A DNA stretch of 64,000 nt from Clostridium septicum (GTDB lineage Bacteria > Bacillota > Clostridia > Clostridiales > Clostridiaceae). Shown here piece by piece: positions 1 to 7,238 of this stretch. Within the stretch, counting starts at the first letter, position 1. Each line of letters begins with the position of its first letter. The translations under genes and the position numbers were made by a program. The notes beneath the pieces are model-generated. The model did no database searches and had not been told where the DNA came from. It saw only the letters and a list, made by a program, of their open reading frames with translations. Where the stretch lies: assembly GCF_003606265.1 (NCBI RefSeq), contig NZ_CP023671.1, forward strand, positions 434,001 through 498,000, in the 5' to 3' direction.

Positions 1-572
1 ATTTTTTGGCCTTCAAATCTTACCTTTAATTTGTACTCTTCACCTGGAACTAATTCTGGTGCTGAGAAATCCTTGCTGCTTCCATTTGCAGTTGCTATTC
101 TCCAACTACCATTTAAATCATATCCTGCAAATAAGTATGCACCATCAGTTTGTGGTCTTAAAACAAACCCAAATCTACCTACCCCTCTTGAAGCATCACC
201 ATCTAACTTGAATACCATTTCTGCTTCTCCATCTTTTAATTGAGGTGCATTTTGATCAAAAAAAGTAAACTCATTATTTACTTGTGTATTTCTTGTTACT
301 TTTAAATATCCATTTTCAACTTCATGACTTCCATTTCCTACAAGAGTTTTCCAATCACATATTTCTGATCCGTCAAATAAAACAGTATATACCTCATTAC
401 TAATAGAATTAGTATCATTATTTTCAAATTCTTGTATAATTATATTATCATTTGCAAATACTGGAGTCGTTATGGATGCTATTTGGGTTACAACTATAGC
501 ACTAGCCACTAAAACAGCTAACCTCTTACTTAATGTTCTTCTTCCTCCTGCTATTCTTTTATCTTTTCTCAT
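1..572 (-). CDS. Secreted protein with LamG/ConA-like domain, N-terminal part only
   Basis: The gene reads leftward from an ATG at 572 and runs off the window, so only about 190 N-terminal residues are visible. The start follows a strong ribosome site (AAGGGGG, about 10 nt upstream). A basic N-terminus (RKDKRIAGGRRTLSKR) is followed by a hydrophobic stretch and an AxA-type cleavage site (PVFA-ND) near residue 42, which is a typical signal peptide. From about residue 60 the sequence (VLFDGS..W, then alternating strands with GRFGFVLRP and LFAGYDLNG) resembles the beta-jelly-roll domains of the laminin-G/3-keto-disaccharide-hydrolase kind found on large clostridial glycosidases. That suggests a carbohydrate-active exoenzyme, which is inference because the catalytic part lies outside the window. 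A cre-like site overlaps its promoter. Confidence 0.7.
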   Translation of the reverse strand, partial: MRKDKRIAGGRRTLSKRLAVLVASAIVVTQIASITTPVFANDNIIIQEFENNDTNSISNEVYTVLFDGSEICDWKTLVGNGSHEVENGYLKVTRNTQVNNEFTFFDQNAPQLKDGEAEMVFKLDGDASRGVGRFGFVLRPQTDGAYLFAGYDLNGSWRIATANGSSKDFSAPELVPGEEYKLKVRFEGQK

Positions 573-635
573 TCTCAATTATCCCCCTTGAAATTTTTAA
601 CTTTATTGTTAAATTAATCATTTATACTATAATTA

Positions 636-664
636 ATTGTATATTTCTGTAAACATTTACTCAA
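636..664 (-). promoter_or_regulatory. Promoter with overlapping cre-like palindrome for the secreted protein
   Basis: On the minus strand TTGAGT (659-664) and TACAAT (636-641) are separated by 17 bp. The spacer and -35 overlap TGTAAACATTTACT at 648-661, close to the CcpA cre consensus TGTAAACGTTTACA. This would fit carbon catabolite repression of an exported glycosidase. The rest of 665-860 is AT-rich and shows nothing further. Confidence 0.5.
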
Positions 665-860
665 TAAAATTCTTGCTATCTTCTTTAGCTTTATTGTTTA
701 CATAAGAATAAAGAAACTAATTGCATTTACACTTTGTAAATTCTCTCTATAGCTTTTAATTTAAATACTCAAAACTTTTATTTATTAGGGAACATATTTA
801 GTTTTAAAATAATAATTAAGTTATTCACAATTTAGATATTGAGATACTTTCCAAAATAAT

Positions 861-880
861 AAAAAAGTGGCTTTCGCCAC
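861..880 (-). terminator. Hairpin with T-run, leftward
   Basis: GTGGC(867-871)-TTTC-GCCAC(876-880). Read on the minus strand the stem is followed by a run of six T, as in an intrinsic terminator. It lies downstream of the IS91-type transposase operon and may be the element's own terminator or part of its end. Confidence 0.5.
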
Positions 881-912
881 GCTCCCTTCGGGAATTTAAT
901 TTTAAGTACCTT

Positions 913-944
913 AAAAAGCATAGAACCGATATCTGTTCTATGCT
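913..944 (-). terminator. Intrinsic terminator of the IS91-type transposase operon
   Basis: A perfect 10-bp inverted repeat, AGCATAGAAC (917-926) and GTTCTATGCT (935-944), with an 8-nt loop. On the minus strand it is followed by TTTTT. It begins 17 bp past the stop of the zinc-ribbon gene. Confidence 0.75.
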
Positions 945-960
945 ATATTTTTCCTATTAA

Positions 961-1152
961 TTAATACTTTATTCCATATACTCCAGTATACTCTTTAGGC
1001 CTCATTACTCCTCCGCACTTTTCACATGAAAAGCATGGTGGTTCATCAACATTGCTTTGATCCATTTCATCAAAATATTCAACTACTTCTTTAGGAATAT
1101 TTTCTTTAGCTCCGCAAATAGTACAAATATATAATATTTCCTCTGTTTTCAT
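961..1152 (-). CDS. Small zinc-ribbon protein of 63 aa, second gene of the transposase operon
   Basis: This small protein carries C10xxC13 and C40xxC43xxC46, an arrangement that looks like a four-cysteine zinc ribbon. There is no signal peptide or membrane segment. It starts 14 bp after the IS91-type transposase stop with a strong GGAGGAAGTAAA-ATG ribosome site, so the two genes are probably cotranscribed and share the terminator at 913-944. I do not recognise a named family. It may be an accessory or passenger protein of the mobile element, or an unrelated chromosomal gene that now sits behind it. A nucleic-acid-binding role would fit a zinc ribbon but is not shown. Confidence 0.65.
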   Translation of the reverse strand: MKTEEILYICTICGAKENIPKEVVEYFDEMDQSNVDEPPCFSCEKCGGVMRPKEYTGVYGIKY

Positions 1153-1166
1153 TTTACTTCCTCCAA

Positions 1167-2396
1167 CTAAGTTGTTTTCGGAATTATTTTACCACTTAAT
1201 ATACGTTTAGTAATAGCATAATTTTCTATAGCCTTTTCTAATTTTTCTTCATTCTCTTCTATAATCTTAATTCTCAGCCGTTCCCTCATGGACCCATATT
1301 TAGGATATACAATATCATGAAATCTCATTTTATTACCACAGTTAGGACATTTACACGGATTTACACCACTTATTGCCAGTATTCTATTCTCCCAAGTTGC
1401 TATAGATCTTCTTATACTTAATATCTTTTCATCTATCATTTTTATAAAATTAAATTTTCCTTTGCTTCTTCTAGAATAAATTCCAAAGTATCTTATCATT
1501 TTAAAATTTTTCTCTGGAATATGTCTTATTATTCTTTTTATGAACTCATATACATGTACAGTTTCAACTATGACCTTATTATCTTCATGTCTAGTATATT
1601 TATAAGTCACATTTTCACCATCATATTTAAGAATCCTTGATTCCGCTATCGCAGGACGTCCCACATATCTCCCTACATATTTTGCTGCTGTCTTCGCTGA
1701 TTTTATCTCAGTTTTAGCATGAACATAAAAACCTTTATCTTTCTCTTTATATAGTTTATTTTTTAGTAATTTAATTTCTTTTGTATTTCCATTTATATAA
1801 GTTATTTCATCTAACAAAACCTTTTGCCATCTTTTTCTTAATGATTCATAAGATATGTGCCTTATATGCCTCCATTCTGTTATATTTCCTCTCCCTCCTT
1901 CTGTAACCATCATATGTACATGAGGATTCCACTTTAAATCTCTTCCAAATGTATGTATTACAGTTACTATACCTGGTGTGAATTCCTCCTTTCTATTTAA
2001 ACTATGCATCCAACTCGTAACAGCTCTCGCTGCGCACTTCGGCAATATCTTAAGTCTTTGTCTATCCAGTCCAAAAAATTCTCTTAATTCTTTTGGTATA
2101 GTAAAAACTATATGTCTATGCCTAACATTTATTAAATTTCCCAACATATTATCAATCCAATTATCCGTATAAATCTTTCCACATGAAGTACAAAATCTAC
2201 TTTTACATGTAAATCCGATTCTCTTTGTAGTATTACAATTATTACACTTCAATTCAATAAATCCATACTTTGTATCTTTACACTTTAAAACTTTTTCTAC
2301 TTCCTTTTTAACATTAGGTCTAATCTTATTTTTATATAACTTTTCAAACTCTTTCCAATGGTCTTCTAATATTCTTTTTATTTTACCTTTTTTCAT
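1167..2396 (-). CDS. IS91-family-like transposase (zinc-binding domain plus HUH/Y2-type)
   Basis: The 409-aa protein has an N-terminal zinc-binding module (C51xxC54, C64, C69xxC72). It also has the HUH nuclease signature P158-HVH-161 followed by MMVTEGG. Near residues 240-247 is YVGRYVGRPA, the expected region of the catalytic tyrosine(s). This matches the Y2/transposase_zn_bind families, which move by rolling-circle transposition without target duplications. A late C-terminal CPNCGNKM adds a further Cys pair. Length and motifs suggest an intact gene. The element ends are not obvious: hairpins at 867-880, 917-944 and 2441-2475 are candidates for terminal structures. A 63-aa zinc-ribbon gene follows in the same operon. 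Confidence 0.85.
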   Translation of the reverse strand: MKKGKIKRILEDHWKEFEKLYKNKIRPNVKKEVEKVLKCKDTKYGFIELKCNNCNTTKRIGFTCKSRFCTSCGKIYTDNWIDNMLGNLINVRHRHIVFTIPKELREFFGLDRQRLKILPKCAARAVTSWMHSLNRKEEFTPGIVTVIHTFGRDLKWNPHVHMMVTEGGRGNITEWRHIRHISYESLRKRWQKVLLDEITYINGNTKEIKLLKNKLYKEKDKGFYVHAKTEIKSAKTAAKYVGRYVGRPAIAESRILKYDGENVTYKYTRHEDNKVIVETVHVYEFIKRIIRHIPEKNFKMIRYFGIYSRRSKGKFNFIKMIDEKILSIRRSIATWENRILAISGVNPCKCPNCGNKMRFHDIVYPKYGSMRERLRIKIIEENEEKLEKAIENYAITKRILSGKIIPKTT

Positions 2397-2440
2397 CTGT
2401 TAAACCTCTAATTTATAATTAATTAATTTAACATATTTGA

Positions 2441-2475
2441 AGGCTAAAAGCTAGATAATATCTAACTTTCAGCCT
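2441..2475. repeat. Imperfect 17-bp inverted repeat upstream of the IS91-type transposase
   Basis: AGGCTAAAAGCTAGATA (2441-2457) faces TATCTAACTTTCAGCCT (2459-2475), pairing with two G.U-type mismatches. It lies between the IS91-type transposase start and the old trxB terminator. It could be a terminal hairpin of the rolling-circle element or a terminator (on the plus strand it is followed by AAAATTTTTAT). Confidence 0.45.
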
Positions 2476-2503
2476 GCAAAATTTTTATACTTTCCTGTAC
2501 ATT

Positions 2504-2536
2504 AAAAAAAGTGAATCATCTAATGATGATTCACCC
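2504..2536 (-). terminator. Original trxB terminator copy with T-run (left flank of IS1182 element)
   Basis: GTGAATCATC-TAAT-GATGATTCAC (2511-2534) is a perfect hairpin. On the minus strand it is followed by seven T (2504-2510). The same hairpin recurs at 4087-4110, directly behind trxB but without the T-run. The intact terminator therefore lies on this side of the insertion, and the other copy was created by target duplication. Confidence 0.8.
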
Positions 2537-2545
2537 AGTTTGTTG

Positions 2546-2577
2546 AAAAACCTCTGTTAAAAAACAGAGGGTTTTTC
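2546..2577. terminator. Bidirectional hairpin at left end of the IS1182 element
   Basis: CCTCTGTT (2551-2558) and AACAGAGG (2563-2570) pair over an AAAA loop, flanked by AAAAA and GTTTTT. It ends transcription of the transposase and probably shields the element from outside transcripts. Confidence 0.7.
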
Positions 2578-2582
2578 TATTA

Positions 2583-3998
2583 TTAATTATGAATAAAACT
2601 TATATTTAAAATATCATCCAAAATAATACGAATAAAATCTAAAAGTAGCAAAGATAGTCTTGTTGCTATCTTTTTCATATTCTGCACTGCTGCAGTTAGT
2701 AGGCATTGCTCGGATACTTTTTCGCGTCCGCGGAAGCGAGCATAGCGAAGCCCATGCAAATTTTTTGAATCTGCGAAGCTTCGCTCAACTGTTTCTTTTC
2801 TTCTATTGTAAATTCCCTTTCCTTTTTCAGTTTTAAGAAAGTTCTTATTATCATCTTTATGATTTTCCCAAACATGTCGTCTAATTGTTTTATATTTAGC
2901 TTTTTCTCCAAGACACTTATCTTTATGAGGGCAATACATACAAATTTCTTCAAAACATCTATATTCTCTATAGCCTTCTCGAGTCGTAGTTTTATATATT
3001 AACGCAACATTATTGGGGCAAATATAGATATCTTTATCATAGTCATAAATATATTTATTCTTAGTATACATTCCTTTTTTATGAGGAGAACGTCTATATG
3101 CAACTACTGGTGTTATATCTCTATCTACAATCCCCTTGAAAATAGGATTACTTGAATATCCTGCATCTAAACCAAGATATTTTGGCTTTATACTAAATAC
3201 TTCTTTAATTCTATCTATTCTATTTAGTATTGGCTCGCTATCGCTGACATTACCAGGGGTAACATGTACATCCATAATAATATTATTTTTACTATCTACA
3301 GTTCTATGATCTAAATAAAAGAATCCTTCTGGTTTATTATCTCTCATCATATATCCACTATCAGGATCTGTAGTACTTTTCTTAATTTGCTTTGTTTCTT
3401 CTTTTTCTTTTCTTGGTTTTAAAGGTTTTTTATTATGATTTTCTCTATCTAAATTCACATCAATATCTAGTTGTTCTATATACTCTTTAGGTGTTACTTG
3501 TACTTCAATTTTTTCAAACTTACGCTTATTAGCATTAGCTTTTATATGTGTTGAATCAGAGTAAAGAATCTTACCACCAACTAATCCTTTTTCCATAGCT
3601 TGAAGAACTATATTATCAAATATTTTTTGTGGAATATCAGTACCTTTAAATCTTCTAATTCTATTTTGACTTATTGTAGATGAATCTGGAATTTTTTCAG
3701 TAATTGAATAACCTAAAAACCATCTATATGCTAAGTTTACTTCTATGTCTTTAACTAGTTGCCTTTCGGAGCGGATGCCATAAAGATATCCTATAAATAA
3801 CATTTTAAATAGTACTACTGGATCAACAGCTGGTCGACCATTTGTATGGCAATACAAATCATTAGTTAACTCTCTAATAAATGAAAAATCTATGTATTTA
3901 TCAATTTTTCTTAATAAATGGTCTTTCGGAACTAATTGTTCTAGCATAACCACTTCCATTTCATTTTGCGCTTGTCTTCTTTCGTTTATCATCACCAA
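2583..3998 (-). CDS. IS1182-family DDE transposase
   Basis: The 471-aa protein has an N-terminal InsH/DUF772-type domain (residues about 15-105, QNEMEVVMLEQLVPKDHLLRKID onward). A DDE transposase core follows. Candidate acidic residues are D of YSDSTHIKA (about 148), D of LGLDAGYSS (about 277) and E of VERSFADSKN (about 408). A cluster of Cys (CEEICMYCPHKDKC) around 355-368 is typical of the family. The frame is open throughout with flanking repeats intact, so the element may be active. Near the C-terminus (about 2724-2790) the codons turn GC-rich, with five CGN arginines in a row of motifs, unlike the surrounding AGA-using genes. Confidence 0.92.
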   Translation of the reverse strand: MVMINERRQAQNEMEVVMLEQLVPKDHLLRKIDKYIDFSFIRELTNDLYCHTNGRPAVDPVVLFKMLFIGYLYGIRSERQLVKDIEVNLAYRWFLGYSITEKIPDSSTISQNRIRRFKGTDIPQKIFDNIVLQAMEKGLVGGKILYSDSTHIKANANKRKFEKIEVQVTPKEYIEQLDIDVNLDRENHNKKPLKPRKEKEETKQIKKSTTDPDSGYMMRDNKPEGFFYLDHRTVDSKNNIIMDVHVTPGNVSDSEPILNRIDRIKEVFSIKPKYLGLDAGYSSNPIFKGIVDRDITPVVAYRRSPHKKGMYTKNKYIYDYDKDIYICPNNVALIYKTTTREGYREYRCFEEICMYCPHKDKCLGEKAKYKTIRRHVWENHKDDNKNFLKTEKGKGIYNRRKETVERSFADSKNLHGLRYARFRGREKVSEQCLLTAAVQNMKKIATRLSLLLLDFIRIILDDILNISFIHN

Positions 3999-4058
3999 AA
4001 CCTCTATGTAATAAATTAATATATTTTAAATTATATTACATATTTGTATAAAATTAAA

Positions 4059-4083
4059 GACTGCTGACACTTTGTCAGCAGTC
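4059..4083. terminator. 11-bp hairpin at right end of the IS1182 element
   Basis: GACTGCTGACA (4059-4069) and TGTCAGCAGTC (4073-4083) with a 3-nt loop. On the minus strand it is followed by TTTAATTTTAT. After insertion this hairpin probably took over termination of trxB, whose own hairpin copy lost its T-run. Confidence 0.6.
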
Positions 4084-4085
4084 TG

Positions 4086-4112
4086 AGTGAATCATCTAAT
4101 GATGATTCACCC
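4086..4112. repeat. Target-site duplication (right copy), palindromic terminator hairpin
   Basis: Identical over 26-27 bp to 2510-2536. It is the hairpin directly behind the trxB stop. The direct repeat brackets the IS1182 element and shows the insertion target was the trxB terminator. Confidence 0.85.
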
Positions 4113-4118
4113 TAAATT

Positions 4119-4988
4119 CTACTTTTTTTGATCTAAATATTGACTTGCACTAAGAGCAGCTATATTTCCCTCTCCTGCTGACTTAATATATTGATATGGC
4201 TTACCTACACAATCTCCTGCTGCAAAACAACCTGGTATATTAGTTCTCATAAGCCTATCTACAGAAATATGATTTTCTTCTATTTTTAATCCAGGAACCA
4301 ACTGTCCTGGTGAAATTGAATCCTTTAAAACAAACACTCCGTCAGTCTTTAATTCAGAATTTTTTAATACTAGTTTATTTACTTTCATATCTCCTGTTAT
4401 TTCTTCTGGTTTATCTTCGACTACCTCTATATTAGTTCTTAATTTATAAGAACCCCTATACATAGGTATATAATATACAAGTCCAGCAAGTTCACTTACG
4501 AAATTAGCTTCTTCCTCTGCTTCTTGATTATGTCCAATTATAGTAACAGTTTTTCCTCTATATAATGGGGCATCACAAGTTGCACAATATCCAACACCTT
4601 TTCCAAGATACTTTTCTTCTCCTTTTATAGGTCTTGTATATTCCATTCCTGTTGCTAAAATTACTGTCTTTGCTTCATAATTCTTATCATTTGCCATTAA
4701 AGCAAAGTAATCTCCCATAGCATAAATACTATTTATTCTTTCTTCTGTAATTTCTATTTCCATTGCATCTAAATGAGCTTCAAACTGCTTTTTTATGTCT
4801 TCTCCAGTCATTCCAAAAAAACCTAAATAATTATTAACTTTTGGAGCCTTAATTAATTTGTTAGTTAAATTTTTATTTCCAAAAACAATAAATTTTTTAT
4901 TTCTTATTTTAGCATTTAAAGCTGCTGAAAGCCCTGCAGGCCCACTTCCTACTATTGCAATATCATATCTTTCATCCAAAATTTCCAC
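4119..4988 (-). CDS. trxB: Thioredoxin reductase, probably the ferredoxin-dependent flavin type
   Basis: The 289-aa flavoprotein has an N-terminal FAD-binding GSGPAG (residues 14-19), the redox pair C135-A-T-C138, and the C-terminal FAD motif around AAGDC (about 257-262). It should reduce the thioredoxin encoded 7 bp upstream. The pyridine-nucleotide domain is unusual. The GGGxSA-type NADPH loop is replaced by IGHNQEAEEE (151-160), no HRRxxxR is present, and the protein is about 20 residues shorter than NADPH-dependent TrxB. These losses match the clostridial ferredoxin-dependent flavin thioredoxin reductases (FFTR), so electrons probably come from reduced ferredoxin. The family call is firm; the electron donor is inferred from missing motifs. 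Confidence 0.88.
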   Translation of the reverse strand: MEILDERYDIAIVGSGPAGLSAALNAKIRNKKFIVFGNKNLTNKLIKAPKVNNYLGFFGMTGEDIKKQFEAHLDAMEIEITEERINSIYAMGDYFALMANDKNYEAKTVILATGMEYTRPIKGEEKYLGKGVGYCATCDAPLYRGKTVTIIGHNQEAEEEANFVSELAGLVYYIPMYRGSYKLRTNIEVVEDKPEEITGDMKVNKLVLKNSELKTDGVFVLKDSISPGQLVPGLKIEENHISVDRLMRTNIPGCFAAGDCVGKPYQYIKSAGEGNIAALSASQYLDQKK

Positions 4989-4995
4989 CTTCCTC

Positions 4996-5310
4996 TTATA
5001 GGTGTCTAGTTACAGCTACTTTTAATGATTCCTTCGGCATAAATCCTACTAAAGTTTCTACTGGTGCTCCATTTTTAAAGATCATTAATGTTGGAATACT
5101 TGAGATTTGATATCTATTTGCCAGTGTTGGATTTGCATCTACATCTACTTTTGTAAACTTTGCATTTGCAACTTCTTTTGCTAAATCCTCAACTATTGGA
5201 GCTATCATCTTACATGGACCACACCAAGTTGCCCAAAAATCTACTAAAACTACGCCTTTATTTTGTAATACTTCCTGATTAAAATTCATTTCTGATAAAT
5301 GTTGAACCAT
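4996..5310 (-). CDS. trxA: Thioredoxin
   Basis: This 104-aa thioredoxin has the canonical active site W29-C30-G-P-C33 and the cis-proline loop SIPT (about 72-75). It is a cytosolic dithiol donor. The start is the ATG at 5310, preceded by AGGAGG 6-7 nt upstream. A longer in-frame reading from a TTG at 5385 would begin inside the -35 box and is rejected. It is the first gene of the trxA-trxB operon (7-bp gap). The leader contains an ATACCCCT-T-AGGGGTAT palindrome that suggests control by a CsoR/CstR-type repressor. Confidence 0.95.
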   Translation of the reverse strand: MVQHLSEMNFNQEVLQNKGVVLVDFWATWCGPCKMIAPIVEDLAKEVANAKFTKVDVDANPTLANRYQISSIPTLMIFKNGAPVETLVGFMPKESLKVAVTRHL

Positions 5311-5326
5311 ACTTCTTCCTCCTAAT

Positions 5327-5343
5327 ATACCCCTTAGGGGTAT
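5327..5343 (-). promoter_or_regulatory. CsoR/CstR-type operator candidate in the trxA leader
   Basis: ATACCCCT (5327-5334), T, AGGGGTAT (5336-5343) is a perfect inverted repeat of the C4/G4 form bound by DUF156 repressors (CsoR for copper, CstR for persulfide). It lies 13 bp downstream of the -10 and just upstream of the ribosome site, a position suited to repression. The cognate regulator is not in this window. Confidence 0.6.
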
Positions 5344-5356
5344 CGATCTTATATTT

Positions 5357-5385
5357 ATTTTACACATTTTTTTATTCTTAGTCAA
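5357..5385 (-). promoter_or_regulatory. sigma-A promoter of trxAB
   Basis: Minus-strand TTGACT (5380-5385), a 17-bp spacer, and TAAAAT (5357-5362). It is near-consensus and well placed before the trxA leader. Confidence 0.85.
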
Positions 5386-5423
5386 TAGGTAAGAATTAAA
5401 ACTATTCCTTTTTTATTATGTCT

Positions 5424-5462
5424 AAGTATTAAAAATTTATTTAAACAAAATTTTTAATACTT
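5424..5462 (-). terminator. AT-rich hairpin after the ABC exporter gene
   Basis: AAGTATTAAAAATTT (5424-5438) and AAATTTTTAATACTT (5448-5462) form a 15-bp stem between the exporter stop at 5488 and the trxA promoter. It has no GC core, so its strength as a terminator is uncertain. Confidence 0.45.
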
Positions 5463-5487
5463 AAATATCTTATCTTAAGTTCTAACT

Positions 5488-7209
5488 TTACTCTGTAATT
5501 AACTTTGAAAATTGTGCATGGTATAGTTCCTTATAAATACCATCTTTAGTTAAAAGTTCACTATGGATACCTTTTTCTTTTATTCCTTCATCTGTTAATA
5601 CTATTATTTCATCTGCATTTTTAATTGTGGATAGCCTATGGGCTACTACAATTGTGGTTCTTCCTTTACATAGTTCCTCTAATGACTTTTGTATTATATA
5701 TTCTGTTGTATTGTCTAAAGCTGATGTTGCTTCATCCAATATCAATATAGGTGGATTTTTTAAAAACACTCTAGCTATTGATATTCTTTGTTTTTGACCA
5801 CCTGATAGCTTAACTCCTCTTTCTCCTATATAGGTGTCATATCCATCTTTTAACTTTAATATAAACTCATGAATATTTGCCTTTTTTGCAGCATTCACTA
5901 CATCTTCAAAAGTTGCATCTTTCTTACCATACATAATATTTTCTTTTATAGTACCTGTAAATAGAAACACATCCTGCTGTACTATACCTATATTACTTCT
6001 TAATGATTCTAATGTACTACAGTATATGCTTTTACCATCTATTGTGATATCACCATTTGTAACATCATAAAATCTAGGTATTAAATTACAAAATGTAGTT
6101 TTTCCTCCTCCTGATGGCCCAACTAAAGCAAGCATTTTTCCCTTTTCTATTTTTAAAGATATTCCGTCTAAAATATTTTTATCTTCATAACTAAAATTTA
6201 CATTTTTAAATTCTATTTCTCCCTTTACATTTTTTAATTCTTCTGCATTTATATTTTCTTTTTCTATTTCCTCATTAACTATTGCTAAGAATCTTTTAAA
6301 ACCAGTCATACCATTTTGATATTGTTCCATAAATGATACTAACTTTTTAATAGGTTGGGTAAACAACTTAATATATAAAAGATATGCTAAAAAATCTCCT
6401 ATATCTATAAATCCATTAAAAGTAAATAATCCACCAGCTATTAAAACTATGTAATCTAAAAAATCAATACCTAAATTAACAAAAGCAAAATATTCTGCCA
6501 TAACTTTATAAGCTTTTTCTCTTGCTAATTTAAATTTATTATTTCCTTTCTCAAATTTTTGTATTTCTCCTTTATGAGAAACAAAAGCCTTCGTTATTCT
6601 TATACCTGAAATAGAATTTTCTAAATTTGAATTTACAGATGATGTTTCTACTCTAGTTTCCATAAATGCCTTTAACATTTTATTTTTCTTTTTCCAAGTA
6701 TATAAAACTATTATTGGTACAAATGCAAAAATAATTAAAGTTAATGGAATATTTATAGTACAAAGAATTATAAATGATCCTATTAACATAACAATTGATA
6801 TAAATAAATCCTCTGGTCCATGATGAGCAAGTTCTGAAACTTCCATTAAATCATTTATCATTCTACTCATCAAATCCCCAGTTTTATTATTATCAAAATA
6901 GCTATTTGGTAGCTTTTGAAGATGCAAAAACATGTCTTTTCTCATATCGCCTTGCATTCTAACTCCCATAACATGTCCATAATATTGCATAAAATAACCG
7001 CAGGCTGCCTTTATAACATAAATAGTAACTAAAGATATAGCAAATACTATTAACATCTTTATATTTTTATTTGGAATACTATCATTTACTAAAGTTCTTG
7101 TCATCATTGGATAAACAAGATCGCATATAGCCGCTACAAATGCTACAACCATATCTAAAAAAAATATTTTTTTATATGGTTTATAATAATTAATAAAATT
7201 TTTAACCAT
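5488..7209 (-). CDS. ABC exporter, fused permease and ATPase (MsbA/MdlB type)
   Basis: The 573-aa protein has an N-terminal six-helix exporter domain (first helix about residues 13-35) and a C-terminal ATPase from about residue 335. Walker A is GPSGGGKTT (about 366-374), the signature LSGGQKQR (about 475) and Walker B ILILDEATSALD (about 497). The H-loop is AHRLST. Such half-transporters dimerise in the membrane to export lipids, drugs or peptides; the substrate cannot be told from sequence. It lies 29 bp downstream of the YaaR-family gene, so the two probably share a transcript. Confidence 0.93.
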   Translation of the reverse strand: MVKNFINYYKPYKKIFFLDMVVAFVAAICDLVYPMMTRTLVNDSIPNKNIKMLIVFAISLVTIYVIKAACGYFMQYYGHVMGVRMQGDMRKDMFLHLQKLPNSYFDNNKTGDLMSRMINDLMEVSELAHHGPEDLFISIVMLIGSFIILCTINIPLTLIIFAFVPIIVLYTWKKKNKMLKAFMETRVETSSVNSNLENSISGIRITKAFVSHKGEIQKFEKGNNKFKLAREKAYKVMAEYFAFVNLGIDFLDYIVLIAGGLFTFNGFIDIGDFLAYLLYIKLFTQPIKKLVSFMEQYQNGMTGFKRFLAIVNEEIEKENINAEELKNVKGEIEFKNVNFSYEDKNILDGISLKIEKGKMLALVGPSGGGKTTFCNLIPRFYDVTNGDITIDGKSIYCSTLESLRSNIGIVQQDVFLFTGTIKENIMYGKKDATFEDVVNAAKKANIHEFILKLKDGYDTYIGERGVKLSGGQKQRISIARVFLKNPPILILDEATSALDNTTEYIIQKSLEELCKGRTTIVVAHRLSTIKNADEIIVLTDEGIKEKGIHSELLTKDGIYKELYHAQFSKLITE

Positions 7210-7238
7210 AATTTTTCCCCAAACTTCTTTAATTTTAA

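Larger units (their letters stand above)
2536..4085 (-). mobile_element. IS1182-family insertion sequence, about 1550 bp, apparently complete
   Basis: The element is bounded by a direct repeat of 26-27 bp (2510-2536 and 4086-4112) that contains an entire palindromic terminator. The ends are related inverted repeats: CAGTTTGTTGAAAAAC on the left and, read inward from the right, CAGACTGCTGACAAAG (11 of 16 identical). It carries one transposase gene flanked by two hairpins (2546-2576 and 4059-4083) that would block read-through in either direction. Long, variable duplications and palindromic targets are, from memory, reported for IS1182-family members. The exact ends are uncertain by one base because C2536 can belong to either side. 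Confidence 0.8.

Noticed and set aside
961..1152. The 63-aa Cys protein as a rubredoxin
   Set aside because: Cys spacing (CxxC then CxxCxxC) and the lack of the rubredoxin core do not fit; zinc ribbon is more likely.
2696..2953. 85-codon frame within the IS1182 transposase
   Set aside because: Out-of-frame shadow of the 471-aa transposase; no family match or ribosome site.
2583..3998. IS1182 transposase as a pseudogene
   Set aside because: The frame is full length, the DDE candidates are present, and end repeats and target duplication are intact.
850..4112. Genomic island or prophage
   Set aside because: Only two insertion-type elements are present; no integrase, phage structural genes or att-like repeats were seen.
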